The notes beneath the pieces were generated by a model that was not told the origin of the DNA, made no database searches, and worked only from the letters and a program-made list of their open reading frames with translations. Both the position numbers and the translations under genes were made by a program. From Gemmatimonadota bacterium (GTDB lineage: Bacteria > Gemmatimonadota > Gemmatimonadetes > Gemmatimonadales > GWC2-71-9), in the NCBI GenBank assembly GCA_016713785.1, contig JADJOM010000003.1:1755501-1819500 (forward strand): a stretch of DNA of 64,000 nucleotides, in the 5' to 3' direction. Shown here piece by piece: positions 7,959 to 19,202 of the stretch (positions are counted from its first letter, which is position 1; the number at the start of each line of letters is the position of its first letter).

Positions 7959-9407
7959 ATGAAGCGCTGCCTCCTGCTGCTGGTGGATGGCCTCCGCCCC
8001 GACGTCGCCGAAGCCGCGCTGGCCCGCGGCGAACTGCCCGCGCTCGCCGCCCTGACGGGGGCGCAGGGACGGACCCGCGGCATCACAGTCTTCCCTTCCA
8101 CCACCAGCGTGGCCTACCTCCCCTTCCTGACCGGCTGCACGCCGGGCCGCTGCAACATCCCCTCCATCCGGTGGCTGGACCGCGAGCGCTACACCGGCCG
8201 GTGGTGGGCGGAACGCGACCTGGTCCGCAGCTACTGCGGCTACCAGGCGGGGCGGCTCGACGGCGACGTAACCCCCGGCATCCGCACCATCTTCGAGCTG
8301 GTCCCGGAAAGCCTCGGCATCTTCACCCCGGTGGCCCAGGGCCTCACGCCCGCGCGCAATCCCGCCAGCGGCGAGCGCCAGTTCTGGGGCGCGCTGGCCC
8401 ACTATGCCGAGTGGCACCAGCCCTCCGACGATGCCGTGACCCGGCACCTGCTCCGCGGGGTGGACGCAGGCTGGCGCTTCATCTTTGCCCAGTTCCCCGC
8501 GGTGGATGGCTATACCCACCAGAGCACCCCTGACGGTCCCAAGGTGCTGCGGGCGCTGCGCCTGGTGGACGCGACGGTGGCCCGCGTGGTGGCCCGCCTG
8601 CGCGCGCGCGGCGAACTCGACGACACCCTGATCGTGATGGTCAGCGACCACGGCGCCTCGGTCGTGCATACCCACCTGGACCTCGCCACCTGGTTCCGCG
8701 GCCAGGGCGTGCGGACCCTGTCGCACCCGGTGATCTGGGAGCGGGACCCCGCCGCGGCCGTGATGGTGGCCGGCAACGGCTCGGCGATGGTCTATGCGCG
8801 GCCCGGCGTGCCGCGACGGGAGCGCTGGCCCCTGGCGCGCCTGCGCGAGAGCGCCAGCTTCGGCGTCACGCAGGATGTCATCGCCGCCCTGCTGGCCGAA
8901 CCCGCCGTGGCGTGCGTGGCGGCGGAAGAGCGGCCCGGCGTGGTGCGGGTGGCGGCGGGTGACGGGGGCGGCGAGGCGCTGCTGGAATCCGCGGGCGAGC
9001 GGATCGCGTACCGGCGCCTCACCGGCGACCCGCTGGGCGTCAGGGATGACCGCTCCCTGACGGCGGCGGAGTGGCTCGCCGCCACCTGGGACGGACCCTA
9101 CCCCGATGGCGTGGTGCAGCTGCTCGACCAGTTCCGCGCCCCCCGCACCGCCGACCTGCTGGTCATCGCGCGCGAGGGCTACGACTTCCGCGAACGGTTC
9201 GAGGTGCCGGAACACAAGGCGGGGCACGGCAGCCTGATCCGGGCCCACATGCAGGTGCCGGTCTGGGCCAGCGTGCCGGTGCCCTCGGACGCGCTCCGCA
9301 CCGTGGACGTCTTTCCGGCGATGCTCGAGTGGCTGGAGGTGCCGGTCCCCGGGGGAATCGACGGGCAGCGGGTCTGGAGCCCGGGAGCAGTCCCGGCGGT
9401 TGCGTAA
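7959..9407 (+). CDS. Alkaline-phosphatase-superfamily phosphodiesterase/nucleotide pyrophosphatase-like protein
   Basis: A 482-residue protein starting at ATG 7959. The N-terminal LLLLVDGLRPD supplies the first metal-binding Asp (D10). TVFPSTTS at about 43-50 carries the nucleophile Thr region of nucleotide pyrophosphatases. The later VSDHGAS and HGSL motifs supply Asp and His metal ligands. Members cleave phosphodiester or phosphoester bonds with two Zn2+ ions. No signal peptide is evident, which is unusual for a family often found outside the cytoplasm. It stands alone between the PHM-like gene and a tRNA-Arg; the substrate is unknown. Confidence 0.75.
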   Translation: MKRCLLLLVDGLRPDVAEAALARGELPALAALTGAQGRTRGITVFPSTTSVAYLPFLTGCTPGRCNIPSIRWLDRERYTGRWWAERDLVRSYCGYQAGRLDGDVTPGIRTIFELVPESLGIFTPVAQGLTPARNPASGERQFWGALAHYAEWHQPSDDAVTRHLLRGVDAGWRFIFAQFPAVDGYTHQSTPDGPKVLRALRLVDATVARVVARLRARGELDDTLIVMVSDHGASVVHTHLDLATWFRGQGVRTLSHPVIWERDPAAAVMVAGNGSAMVYARPGVPRRERWPLARLRESASFGVTQDVIAALLAEPAVACVAAEERPGVVRVAAGDGGGEALLESAGERIAYRRLTGDPLGVRDDRSLTAAEWLAATWDGPYPDGVVQLLDQFRAPRTADLLVIAREGYDFRERFEVPEHKAGHGSLIRAHMQVPVWASVPVPSDALRTVDVFPAMLEWLEVPVPGGIDGQRVWSPGAVPAVA

Positions 9408-9440
9408 ACGCGGTGGGGAGGCGATTTTCCCTCCCCCAAC

Positions 9441-9514
9441 GCGCCCGTAGCTCAGCTGGATAGAGCGCTTGCCTCCGGAGCAAGAGGTCGGACGTTCGAA
9501 TCGTCTCGGGCGCA
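9441..9514 (+). tRNA. tRNA-Arg (anticodon CCG)
   Basis: Acceptor GCGCCCG/CGGGCGC, anticodon arm CTTGC/GCAAG with loop CTCCGGA, T arm GGACG/CGTCT. The discriminator is A and CCA is not encoded. It reads CGG, a common codon in this GC-rich genome. Confidence 0.97.
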
Positions 9515-9522
9515 TGCACCAG

Positions 9523-9550
9523 GCCCCGCCGTCACCGCTGACGGCGGGGC
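9523..9550. terminator. Terminator between tRNA-Arg and the cbb operon
   Basis: GCCCCGCCGTCA and TGACGGCGGGGC form a perfect 12-bp stem with a CCGC loop. It lies between the tRNA and the convergent end of fba, so it can end the nine-gene cbb transcript and the tRNA transcript. Confidence 0.8.
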
Positions 9551-9569
9551 TTCGTGTTGCCGGGGGCCC

Positions 9570-10607
9570 CTACTGGTAGCGCCGGGCCATCTCCTCCAGC
9601 GGCACCGGCGTGATGCGGGCCGCCTGCCCGTTGCACCCGAACGCCTCGAACCGCGCCACGCAGATGCCCTTCGCCGCCTTCCGCGCCTCGATCAGCGCCT
9701 TGCGCGGGTCGAACTCGCTCTTGTGCTCGGCGAAGACCTGCCGCATCGCGCCCGTCATCGCCAGGCGGATATCGGTGTCGATGTTCACCTTCCGCACCCC
9801 GGTCTTGATGCCGCGCTGGATCTCCTCCACCGGCACCCCGTAGGTCTCCTTGATCTCCCCGCCGTACTTGCGGATGATCGCCAGCCACTCCTGCGGCACG
9901 CTGGAGGAGCCGTGCATCACGAGGTGCGTGGTGGGGAGCGCCGCGTGGATTTCCGCGATCCGGTCCATCGCCAGGATGTCGCCGGTCGGCTTGCGGGTGA
10001 ACTTGTACGCGCCATGGCTGGTCCCGATGGCGATGGCCAACGCATCCACCCCGGTCTGCGCCACGAAGTCCTTCGCCTGCGCCGGGTCGGTGAGCAGCAT
10101 GTCGTGGCTCAGCTTCCCCTCGGCCCCGACGCCATCCTCCGCCTCCGCCTCGCCGGTCTCGAGCGAGCCGAGGCAGCCCAGCTCACCCTCCACCGACACG
10201 CCCACGGCGTGGGCGAACTCCGCCACCTTCCGGGTCACCCCGACGTTGTACTCGTACGAGGATGGCGTCTTGGCGTCGGCGAGCAGCGACCCGTCCATCA
10301 TCACGCTGGTGAAGCCGGAGCGGATGGACTGCTGGCAGACCGCGGGCGAGGTGCCGTGGTCCTGGTGCAGCACCACCGGGATGTCGGGGTGCGACTCGAC
10401 CGCCGCCAGCACCATGTGGCGCAGGTAGGGCTCGCCGGCGTACTTCCGCGCGCCCGCCGAGGCCTGCAGGATCACCGGCGACTGGGTGGCCTGGGCCGCC
10501 TCCATGATCGCCTGGATCTGCTCCAGGTTGTTGACGTTGAACGCGGGGACGCCGTAGCCATGCTCGGCGGCGTGGTCGAGCAGCTGACGCAGGGACACGA
10601 AGGCCAT
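9570..10607 (-). CDS. cbbA: Class II fructose-1,6/sedoheptulose-1,7-bisphosphate aldolase
   Basis: A 345-residue class II aldolase starting at MAFVSLRQLL; longer upstream frames only add non-homologous sequence. Zinc and catalytic residues are visible in LHQDHGTS (catalytic D83, zinc H84), in GTSHGAYKF and in the substrate loop MHGSSSVPQEW. KVNIDTDIRLAMTGAMR is the usual phosphate-binding region. The length and insertions match the Calvin-cycle/gluconeogenic class IIB type. It condenses glyceraldehyde-3-phosphate with DHAP, and DHAP with erythrose-4-phosphate. It is the last gene of the cbb operon, 71 bases after the cbbY-like gene and just before a strong terminator. Confidence 0.93.
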   Translation of the reverse strand: MAFVSLRQLLDHAAEHGYGVPAFNVNNLEQIQAIMEAAQATQSPVILQASAGARKYAGEPYLRHMVLAAVESHPDIPVVLHQDHGTSPAVCQQSIRSGFTSVMMDGSLLADAKTPSSYEYNVGVTRKVAEFAHAVGVSVEGELGCLGSLETGEAEAEDGVGAEGKLSHDMLLTDPAQAKDFVAQTGVDALAIAIGTSHGAYKFTRKPTGDILAMDRIAEIHAALPTTHLVMHGSSSVPQEWLAIIRKYGGEIKETYGVPVEEIQRGIKTGVRKVNIDTDIRLAMTGAMRQVFAEHKSEFDPRKALIEARKAAKGICVARFEAFGCNGQAARITPVPLEEMARRYQ

Positions 10608-10678
10608 GCCGGATCCTCTCCAGGGTAGGTGACGGGCGTATCGCTCGGGCCGCCGGCGGGGCCGGCGGCATGCGGGGA

Positions 10679-11452
10679 TCAGTCGGGGGCGTGCTCCCCG
10701 GTGGCGTGCCACCGGCGCAGGTCGTCCAGGGATACCCGGCCGGTGGCGGCAGCGGCCGGGGACGGGTGCCAGGTCGCCGGTTGGTCCAGCCCGTCGCCCA
10801 CGGCCAGAGCCCCCGGCAGCTCGCCGGTGGCGAAGTACACGCTCCGGGTCACGATCACCGGCACGCCGGCCGCGCGGGCCGCCGCGACGCCCGCCGGCGA
10901 GTCCTCGATGGCCAGCGCCCGTGCCGCCACCAGGCCGAGGCCGTGCAGCGCCGCCTGGTACACGGCGGGGTCGGGCTTCTTCCGCGCCACATCCTCGCCG
11001 CAGACGATCACGCCGAACCATGCCGGCCACGCCGCCCCCAGGTGGCCCTCGAGCAGCGCCGCCACGTTGGCGCGGCTGGTGGTCGTGGCGATGCCCAGAC
11101 CGAGGCCCTGCGTGCGGCACTCCTCCAGCAGCTCCCGCACGCCGGCCCGCAGCGGTACGCGCCCGCCGCCCACCAGCTCGGCGTAGATCGCGTTCTTCCG
11201 CGCGTGGAGCTCCCGGGCCAGGGCCAGGCGCTCGTCGGGCGTAGCGGGCGCGTCGTCCCGCGCGGCCATGTCGTGCAGCAGGCGCTCGCGCCCGCCGGCG
11301 ACCGCGAGCAGCGCGCCGTACCGTTCCGCGTCCCAGCGCCAGGGCACCCCGAGGGCCTCGAACGCGCCGTTGAAGGCCACCCGGTGGCCATCCCGTTCGG
11401 TCTCGGCCAGCGTGCCATCCACGTCCCAGAGCAGCGCGGCGGGTCCCGTCAC
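10679..11452 (-). CDS. cbbY: HAD-superfamily phosphatase, CbbY-like
   Basis: A 257-residue HAD hydrolase with nucleophile motif LLWDVDGTLAET, motif II TTTSRAN, motif III region KKPDPAVYQAAL and motif IV IEDSPAGVAAARAAG. This pattern matches CbbY/beta-phosphoglucomutase-like enzymes. CbbY removes xylulose-1,5-bisphosphate, a misfire product that inhibits red-type Rubisco. The GTG start overlaps the stop of the phosphoglycolate phosphatase gene (GTGA), so the two repair enzymes are co-translated. The substrate is inferred from the operon; other HAD substrates cannot be excluded. Confidence 0.8.
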   Translation of the reverse strand: MTGPAALLWDVDGTLAETERDGHRVAFNGAFEALGVPWRWDAERYGALLAVAGGRERLLHDMAARDDAPATPDERLALARELHARKNAIYAELVGGGRVPLRAGVRELLEECRTQGLGLGIATTTSRANVAALLEGHLGAAWPAWFGVIVCGEDVARKKPDPAVYQAALHGLGLVAARALAIEDSPAGVAAARAAGVPVIVTRSVYFATGELPGALAVGDGLDQPATWHPSPAAAATGRVSLDDLRRWHATGEHAPD

Positions 11453-12138
11453 GCGCGGGGCGTCACCCCGAGGGCGAAGTCGGCCACGTCCAGCAGCCCG
11501 GGAAAGACCCGGTCCGGGTCGGCGGCGGTGATCGGGGAGCCGCCGTTGTATCCGTAGGGCACCGCCCACGCCGCCACCCCGGCGTTCCGGGCGGCCTGGA
11601 CGTCGATGGCGGAATCCCCCACGTGCGCCGAGCGGGACAGCTCGCCGCCCAGCACCTGGACCACGTACCGGAGCACGCGCGCATCCGGTTTCTTGTGCGG
11701 CAGCGTGTCCCCGCCGATCGTCAGCGCGAAGAACCCGGCCAGGCCCGTGACCTCGAGCACGCGGTGCGCATGCCGGGCCTCCTTGTTGGTGACGCAGGCG
11801 ACCTTCACGCCGGCGGCCCCGAGCCGTCGCAGCGCGGCGACGGCGCCCGGGTACGGCGCTGCGGTCGTGCCGGTCGTCAGCGCGTAGTGGTGATCCATGC
11901 TCTGCTGCACCCGATCCACCGGCACCGAAGCAGCCAGCCCCGGCTGCTCCTCGAAGACCCGGCCCAGCAGCCGGAGGATCAGCTCGCGGGTGCCGTGCCC
12001 GATGAACCCGACGATCTCCGGCACCGGCCGGCGGGCGATGCCGTGCTCCTCGAGCGCGCGGCACGCCGCCTCCGCGATCTCCGCGGCGGTATCGACCAGG
12101 GTCCCATCGAGGTCGAAGCTGACGAGGTCATACCGCAC
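11449..12138 (-). CDS. cbbZ: 2-phosphoglycolate phosphatase
   Basis: A 229-residue HAD phosphatase with SFDLDGTLVDTAAEI (motif I), VTNKEARHA (motif II) and HKKPDARVL...VGDSAIDVQAARNAG (motifs III/IV), typical of Gph/CbbZ. It dephosphorylates 2-phosphoglycolate, the product of Rubisco oxygenation, and starts photorespiratory salvage. I chose the GTG at 12138 (VRYDLVSF), 8 bases after the transketolase stop, because it places the catalytic Asp near the N-terminus as in the family. It sits between transketolase and the CbbY-like gene, as expected for a Rubisco by-product enzyme. Confidence 0.88.
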   Translation of the reverse strand: MRYDLVSFDLDGTLVDTAAEIAEAACRALEEHGIARRPVPEIVGFIGHGTRELILRLLGRVFEEQPGLAASVPVDRVQQSMDHHYALTTGTTAAPYPGAVAALRRLGAAGVKVACVTNKEARHAHRVLEVTGLAGFFALTIGGDTLPHKKPDARVLRYVVQVLGGELSRSAHVGDSAIDVQAARNAGVAAWAVPYGYNGGSPITAADPDRVFPGLLDVADFALGVTPRA

Positions 12139-12146
12139 CGCGGGCG

Positions 12147-14197
<2,051 letters not shown>

Positions 14198-14198
<1 letters not shown>

Positions 14199-15082
14199 CA
14201 GAGGGCCCCGATCGCGCGCTTGCGCCGTTCCATCATCCGCCAGATGAACGGGGTGAAGATCAGCTGCATGGCCAGCTCCATCTTGCCCCCCGGCACCACG
14301 ATCGTGTTGGCGCGCGACATGAACGAGTCGTCCACCATGGAGAGGAGGTAGGGAAAGTCGATGCCCTTGGGGTTGGCGAAGCGGATCACCACCATGCTCT
14401 CGCTCGCGGCCGGGATGTCGCGGGCGATGAACGGGTTGGAGGTGTCCACCATCGGCACCCGCTGGAAGTTCACGTGGGTGTGCGCGAACTGGGGGCAGAT
14501 GTAGTGCACGTAGTCCGGCATCCGGCGCAGGATGGTGTCGGTGACGGCCTCGGCGGAGTAGCCACGGACGTGCTTGTCGCGCCACAGCTTCTGGATCCAC
14601 TCCAGGTTGATCACCGGCACCACGCCGATCAGCAGGTCCGGGTAGCGGGCGATGTTCACCTCCTCGGTGACCACCGCGCCGTGCAGCCCCTCGTAGAACA
14701 GCAGGTCGGTGCCCTCGCCCATGTCCTCCCAGGGGGTGAAGGTCCCGGGCTCCTGCCGGTACGGGGCGGCCTCCACGGGGTCATGCAGGTACTTCCGGCT
14801 GCGGCCCCGCCCGGTCTCGGCGTAGGCGCGGAACAGCGCCTCCAGCTCCGGGAAGAGGTTGTTGGACGGCCCGAAGTGGCTGAAGTGCTTGTTCCCGCCC
14901 TTCTCGGCCTCCGCCTGCCGCAGCCGCATCTCGGCCCGGTCGTAGCGGTGGAAGCTGTCGCCCTCGACGATCGCGGCCTTGAGGCACTCGCGCCGGAAGA
15001 TGTTCTCGAAGGTGCGCGTCACCGAGGTGGTGCCCGCGCCGGAAGAGCCGGTGATGGCGACGATGGGGTGCCGTTCGGACAT
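14198..15082 (-). CDS. prk: Phosphoribulokinase (bacterial class I)
   Basis: A 294-residue kinase with P-loop ITGSSGAGTTSV, then VEGDSFHRYDRAEM and the HFGPSNNLF segment, all hallmarks of the short octameric proteobacterial-type enzyme. It phosphorylates ribulose-5-phosphate to ribulose-1,5-bisphosphate, one of the two reactions unique to the Calvin cycle. The start MSERHPIV follows a CAGGG ribosome-binding stretch and lies 28 bases after fbp. Bacterial class I PRKs are usually activated by NADH. The Cys pair used for thioredoxin control in plant enzymes is not apparent. Confidence 0.96.
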
Positions 15083-15110
15083 GCCCTGGTCCCGTGGAGT
15101 CGGTGGTGGC

Positions 15111-16205
15111 CTAGTCGCGGAAGAGACTGCGTTCGCCGAACAGCGGGGCCCCGGTGTCCCGGGACGCCGGCTCCTGGTGGTAGCGCTCGATCCGCTCCAC
15201 CTCGTGGCGGGAGCCGAAGACCAGCCCGATGCGCTGGTGCAGCGCGCTGGGCGCGACATCGAGCACCGGCTGCCGGCCGGTGCTGGCCCGCCCGCCCGCC
15301 TGCTCGATGATGAAGCCCATCGGGTTGGCCTCGTACAGGAGCCGCAGCCGGCCCGGCTTGGCGGGGTCCTTGGTGTCCCGGGGGTACATGAACACCCCCC
15401 CGCGCATCAGGATGCGGTGCGCCTCGGCCACCATCGACGCGATCCAGCGCATGTTGAAGTCCTTGCCCCGGGGCCCGGTCTTCCCCGCGAGGCACTCGTC
15501 GACGTAGCGCTTGACCGGCGGCTCCCAGAAGCGGCTGTTGGAGCTGTTGATCGCGAACTCATGGGTGTCCGCGGGCACCGTGATCTGCGGGTGGGTGAGC
15601 ACGAACTCGCCCAGGTTCGGGTTCAGGGTGAAGCCCACCACCCCGTTGCCCACCGTCAGCACCAGCATCGTGGTGGGGCCGTAGATGGCGTAGCCCGCCG
15701 CCACCTGGGTGGCCCCGGGCTGCAGGAAGTCGGCCTCGGTCACGTCCCGCCCGGTCTCGCAGACCTCGGCCGGCGCCCGCAGGATCGAGAAGATGCTCCC
15801 CACCGAGACGTTCACGTCGAGGTTGCTCGAGCCGTCGAGCGGGTCGAACACCAGCAGGTACTTGCCCCGGGGGTACTGCGCCGGGATCTGCCACGGCACG
15901 TCCATCTCCTCGGAGGCCATGCCGGCGAGGTGGCCGTTCCACTCGTTCATGCGGGTGAAGAGCTCGTTGCTCACCACGTCGAGCTTCTTCTGCTCCTCCC
16001 CCTGCACGTTGATCCCCCCCGCGGTGGCCGGCACGCCCGGGCAGAGCGCCTCGGCCAGGTCCTCGAAGGCCACGATCCGGGCGATCGCCTTGCAGGCGAG
16101 CGAGACGTCGAGGATCAGGGCGTTGAGGTCGCCGCTCGCCTCGGGAAAGCGGCGGCGCTCCTCGATCAGGTACCGCGTGAGCGTCCAGCGGCGCGACAGG
16201 GGCAT
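15111..16205 (-). CDS. cbbF: Class I fructose-1,6-bisphosphatase
   Basis: A 364-residue class I FBPase. Metal-binding motif FDPLDGSSNLDVN, upstream acidic residues in MASEEMD, and substrate-binding NSSNSRFWEPPVKRYV and GRLRLLYEANPM are all present. It removes the C1 phosphate from fructose-1,6-bisphosphate and, in many autotrophs, also acts on sedoheptulose-1,7-bisphosphate. It is slightly longer than E. coli Fbp. It lies 25 bases after cbbX and before prk, in the core of the operon. Confidence 0.95.
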   Translation of the reverse strand: MPLSRRWTLTRYLIEERRRFPEASGDLNALILDVSLACKAIARIVAFEDLAEALCPGVPATAGGINVQGEEQKKLDVVSNELFTRMNEWNGHLAGMASEEMDVPWQIPAQYPRGKYLLVFDPLDGSSNLDVNVSVGSIFSILRAPAEVCETGRDVTEADFLQPGATQVAAGYAIYGPTTMLVLTVGNGVVGFTLNPNLGEFVLTHPQITVPADTHEFAINSSNSRFWEPPVKRYVDECLAGKTGPRGKDFNMRWIASMVAEAHRILMRGGVFMYPRDTKDPAKPGRLRLLYEANPMGFIIEQAGGRASTGRQPVLDVAPSALHQRIGLVFGSRHEVERIERYHQEPASRDTGAPLFGERSLFRD

Positions 16206-16230
16206 GGCGGGTCTCGGGGGTCGGGCGGGG

Positions 16231-17181
16231 TCAGCGGGCGCCGCCGAACAGCCGGCTGGCGCGGATGTCCGAGGGTTCCAGGGTCGTCAGGTCGTCGCGC
16301 GACAGCTCGCGCTCCGGCTGGGCGAACAGCCGGCTGGCCTGGCGCAGGCGCATCCGGTCGAGCGCGTTGCGCACGCTGCGCGCGTTGGCGAAGTGCGGCT
16401 GGGCCAGGCGCAGCGTGAGGTACTCGGCGAACGTCTCCCGGCCGCCCGGGCCGAAGCGGTAGCTCATCCCCTCGAGCATCCGGTCGCCGATCTGCAGCAG
16501 CTCGTCGTGGCTGTAGTCCGGGAAGTCGAGGTGGTGCGCGATCCGCGAGCTCATCCCGGGGTTGGAGCGGAAGAAGGTGTCCATCCGGTCCTTGTAGCCG
16601 GCCAGGATCACCACCAGGTCGGCCCGGTTGTTCTCCATGACCTGGAGCAGGATCTCGATCGCCTCCTGGCCGTAGTCGCGCTCGTTCTCGGGGCGGTAGA
16701 GGTAGTAGGCCTCGTCGATGAAGAGCACGCCGCCCATCGCCTTCTTGAGCACCTCGTTGGTCTTGGGCGCGGTGTGGCCGATGTACTGCCCCACCAGGTC
16801 CTCCCGGGTCACCGCCACCAGGTGGCCCTTCCGGACGTACCCCAGGCGGTGGAGGATCTCGGCCATGCGCATCGCGACCGTGGTCTTCCCGGTGCCCGGG
16901 TTGCCGGTGAAGCTCATGTGCAGCGACGGCGTCTCGGCGGCCAGCCCGAAGTTGAGCCGCAGCTTGTCGATGACCAGCAGCGCCGCGATGTCGCGCAGCC
17001 GCTGCTTGATCGGCTGCAGGCCGATCAGGTCGCGGTCGAGCTCGGTGAACACCGACTCGACCTGGCTCTGCGCCAGCACCTCCGCCACGGTGCGCGCCGC
17101 CGGCAGCCCCTCCGCCGCCGGGGGCGGGGGGGGCGGCGCGGCGGGCGTGGCGCCGGGAATGACGTAGCGCGGCTGGCTCAC
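16231..17181 (-). CDS. cbbX: CbbX, AAA+ activase of red-type Rubisco
   Basis: A 316-residue AAA+ ATPase with Walker A GNPGTGKTTVAMRM, Walker B GVLFIDEAYYLY, a pore-loop region around QYIGHTAPKT and a C-terminal helical lid. The first 35 residues include a Pro-rich linker. CbbX forms hexameric rings that pull on the extended C-terminus of the large subunit of red-type Rubisco to release inhibitory sugar phosphates. It follows cbbS by 18 bases, the standard order cbbLSX. Its presence fits the red-type (form IC/ID) assignment of cbbL and cbbS. Confidence 0.95.
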   Translation of the reverse strand: MSQPRYVIPGATPAAPPPPPPAAEGLPAARTVAEVLAQSQVESVFTELDRDLIGLQPIKQRLRDIAALLVIDKLRLNFGLAAETPSLHMSFTGNPGTGKTTVAMRMAEILHRLGYVRKGHLVAVTREDLVGQYIGHTAPKTNEVLKKAMGGVLFIDEAYYLYRPENERDYGQEAIEILLQVMENNRADLVVILAGYKDRMDTFFRSNPGMSSRIAHHLDFPDYSHDELLQIGDRMLEGMSYRFGPGGRETFAEYLTLRLAQPHFANARSVRNALDRMRLRQASRLFAQPERELSRDDLTTLEPSDIRASRLFGGAR

Positions 17182-17199
17182 GCCGCGCCCCGGCCGGCC

Positions 17200-17643
17200 T
17201 CAGCCGTCACGGTACCGCTCGCCCTCGGGCGCGTCGGCGGCGTAGCCCCGCGTGGTGTAGCGCAGCGAGCGGCCGTCGACCTCGTTCCGCTCCAGCTGGA
17301 AGCCGGGCTCGTGCCGGGGCCGGTTGACCAGGAAGCTCATCGCGATCGACTCGACCCCGCGGGTGGAGTCGAACGCCATCAGGCGGATGTAGTGGTTCGG
17401 GAACGTCTTGCGGCAGGCGTTGAGCTCCAGCAGCACCCCCGCCGCGTCCTTGAGGTCGAACATCGGGTTCCCGAACATCTCCCAGTAGGTGTTCCGGGGA
17501 TGCGGGTCGTCGGTGTACTCGACGCTCCAGGCGTACTGCTTCCGCAGCCCGTACTCGACCTGCAGGGTGATCTCGGCGTCGGTCAGGTCCGGCAGGAAGC
17601 TGAACTGCCCCTGCGTCAGGCGGCCGGTCGGATTGGTCATCAT
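17200..17643 (-). CDS. cbbS: Ribulose-1,5-bisphosphate carboxylase small subunit, red type
   Basis: A 147-residue small subunit. The N-terminal GRLTQGQFSFLPDLTDAEI and the internal YTDDPHPRNTYWEMFGNPMF match form IC small subunits. The C-terminal 30 residues are the extra beta-hairpin extension found only in red-type enzymes, which fills the central solvent channel and replaces the betaA-betaB loop of green-type subunits. Two ATGs in a row occur (17643 and 17640). It lies 18 bases after cbbL and directly before cbbX. Confidence 0.95.
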   Translation of the reverse strand: MMTNPTGRLTQGQFSFLPDLTDAEITLQVEYGLRKQYAWSVEYTDDPHPRNTYWEMFGNPMFDLKDAAGVLLELNACRKTFPNHYIRLMAFDSTRGVESIAMSFLVNRPRHEPGFQLERNEVDGRSLRYTTRGYAADAPEGERYRDG

Positions 17644-17661
17644 GGTCGGGATCTCCTCGGC

Positions 17662-19152
17662 TCACGCCGACGCGGTGGGCGTGGTGGCGAAGTCGCTGGT
17701 GTCGGTCGACGTGTAGTTGAAGGTGATCTCGCCCCAGGTGTCGAGCGCCTGCTTGAGCGGGGTGCAGTGCCGTGCCGCCTCGACCAGGATGTCGGGCCCC
17801 TCCCGCAGGATGTCGCGGCCCTCGTTGCGCGCCTTCACCATCACCTCCAGCGCCACCCGGTTGGCCACCGCGCCGGCCTGGATCCCCGACGGGTGGCCGA
17901 TGGTCCCGCCGCCGAACTGCAGGATGACGTCATCGCCGAAGAGGTCGAGCAGCTGGTGCATCTGGCCGGCGTGGATGCCGCCGGAGGCCACCGGCATGAC
18001 CTTCTTGAGGTCGGCCCAGTCCTGGTCGAAGAAGAGGCCGCGCGGGAGGTCCTGCCTGGTGTAGGCATCCCGGCAGATGTTGTAGTAGCCCTGGACCGTC
18101 ATCGGGTCGCCCTCGAGCTTGCCGACGGCGGTGCCGGTGTGCAGGTGGTCGCAGCCCGCGAGCCGCAGCCACTTGGCGATCACCCGGAAGCTCACCCCGT
18201 GGTTCTTCTGGCGGGTGTAGGTCCCGTGGCCGGCGCGGTGCATGTGCATGAGCATGTCGTTCTTGCGGCACCAGTTGGCCATCGACTGGATCGCGGTCCA
18301 GCCGATGACCAGGTCGACCATGACCACCACGGAGCCGAGCTGCTTGGCGAGCTCGGCCCGCTCGTACATGTCTTCCATGGTCGCGGCGGTGATGTTGAGG
18401 TAGGACCCCTTCACCTCGCCGGTGGCCGCGCTGGCCTTGTTCACCGCGTCCATCACGTACAGGAACCGGTCGCGCCAGTGCATGAACGGCTGGCTGTTGA
18501 TGTTCTCGTCGTCCTTCATGAAGTCGAGGCCGCCCTTGAGCCCCTCGTACACCACCCGGCCGTAGTTGCGGCCCGAGAGGCCGAGCTTGGGCTTGGTGGT
18601 GGCGCCGAGGAGCGGCCGGCCGAACTTGTCCAGCCGCTCCCGCTCCACCACGAGGCCCGTCGGCGGGCCCTTGAAGGTCTTCACGTAGGCCACCGGGATC
18701 CGGATGTCCTCCAGCCGCGCGGCCTTGAGCGGCTTGAACGAGAAGACGTTGCCGATCAGGCTCGCCGTCATGTTGGCGATCGACCCCTCCTCGAACAGGA
18801 TCAGGTCGTACGCCACCCACGCGAAGTACTGGCCCGGGGTGTTCGGCACCGGGTCCACCCGGTAGGCCTTGGCCCGGTAGCTGTCGCAGGCGGTCAGCCG
18901 GTCGGTCCAGACCACCGTCCAGGTGGCCGTGCTCGACTCGCCCGCCACCGCCGCCGCCGCCTCGATCGGGTCGACGCCCTCCTGCGGGGTGATCCGGAAC
19001 AGGCAGATGACGTCGGTCTCGCGGGGCTGGTAGTCCGGATCCCAGTACCCCATCTGCCGGTACTTCAGGACCCCGGCGGCATACCGCTTCTTCTTGTCCC
19101 GGGCGAGATCATTCGCGTCGGCGGGGGTCGCGGGATCCACATGGCCGGCCAT
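17662..19152 (-). CDS. cbbL: Ribulose-1,5-bisphosphate carboxylase/oxygenase large subunit, form IC-type
   Basis: A 496-residue catalytic subunit. The active site is intact: K187 in TTKPKLG (base), K213, D215 and E216 in GLDFMKDDENINS (carbamylated Lys and Mg2+ ligands), HMHRAGHG and AVGKLEGDP (loop 6 Lys). Red-type markers include YAAGVLKY and the C-terminal tail that CbbX engages. ATG 19152 is preceded by AGGAG at correct spacing; an in-frame ATG at 19188 would add 12 residues without a good ribosome-binding site. First gene of the cbb operon, facing cbbR. Confidence 0.97.
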   Translation of the reverse strand: MAGHVDPATPADANDLARDKKKRYAAGVLKYRQMGYWDPDYQPRETDVICLFRITPQEGVDPIEAAAAVAGESSTATWTVVWTDRLTACDSYRAKAYRVDPVPNTPGQYFAWVAYDLILFEEGSIANMTASLIGNVFSFKPLKAARLEDIRIPVAYVKTFKGPPTGLVVERERLDKFGRPLLGATTKPKLGLSGRNYGRVVYEGLKGGLDFMKDDENINSQPFMHWRDRFLYVMDAVNKASAATGEVKGSYLNITAATMEDMYERAELAKQLGSVVVMVDLVIGWTAIQSMANWCRKNDMLMHMHRAGHGTYTRQKNHGVSFRVIAKWLRLAGCDHLHTGTAVGKLEGDPMTVQGYYNICRDAYTRQDLPRGLFFDQDWADLKKVMPVASGGIHAGQMHQLLDLFGDDVILQFGGGTIGHPSGIQAGAVANRVALEVMVKARNEGRDILREGPDILVEAARHCTPLKQALDTWGEITFNYTSTDTSDFATTPTASA

Positions 19153-19202
19153 GGCAGCTCCTGGAGGTCTGTCGTGCACGATTGACACTGCGGATATGCC
19201 AA

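Noticed and set aside
15709..19185. 1158-codon plus-strand frame opposite fbp, cbbX, cbbS and cbbL
   Set aside because: It spans four convincing minus-strand genes and has no recognisable domain.
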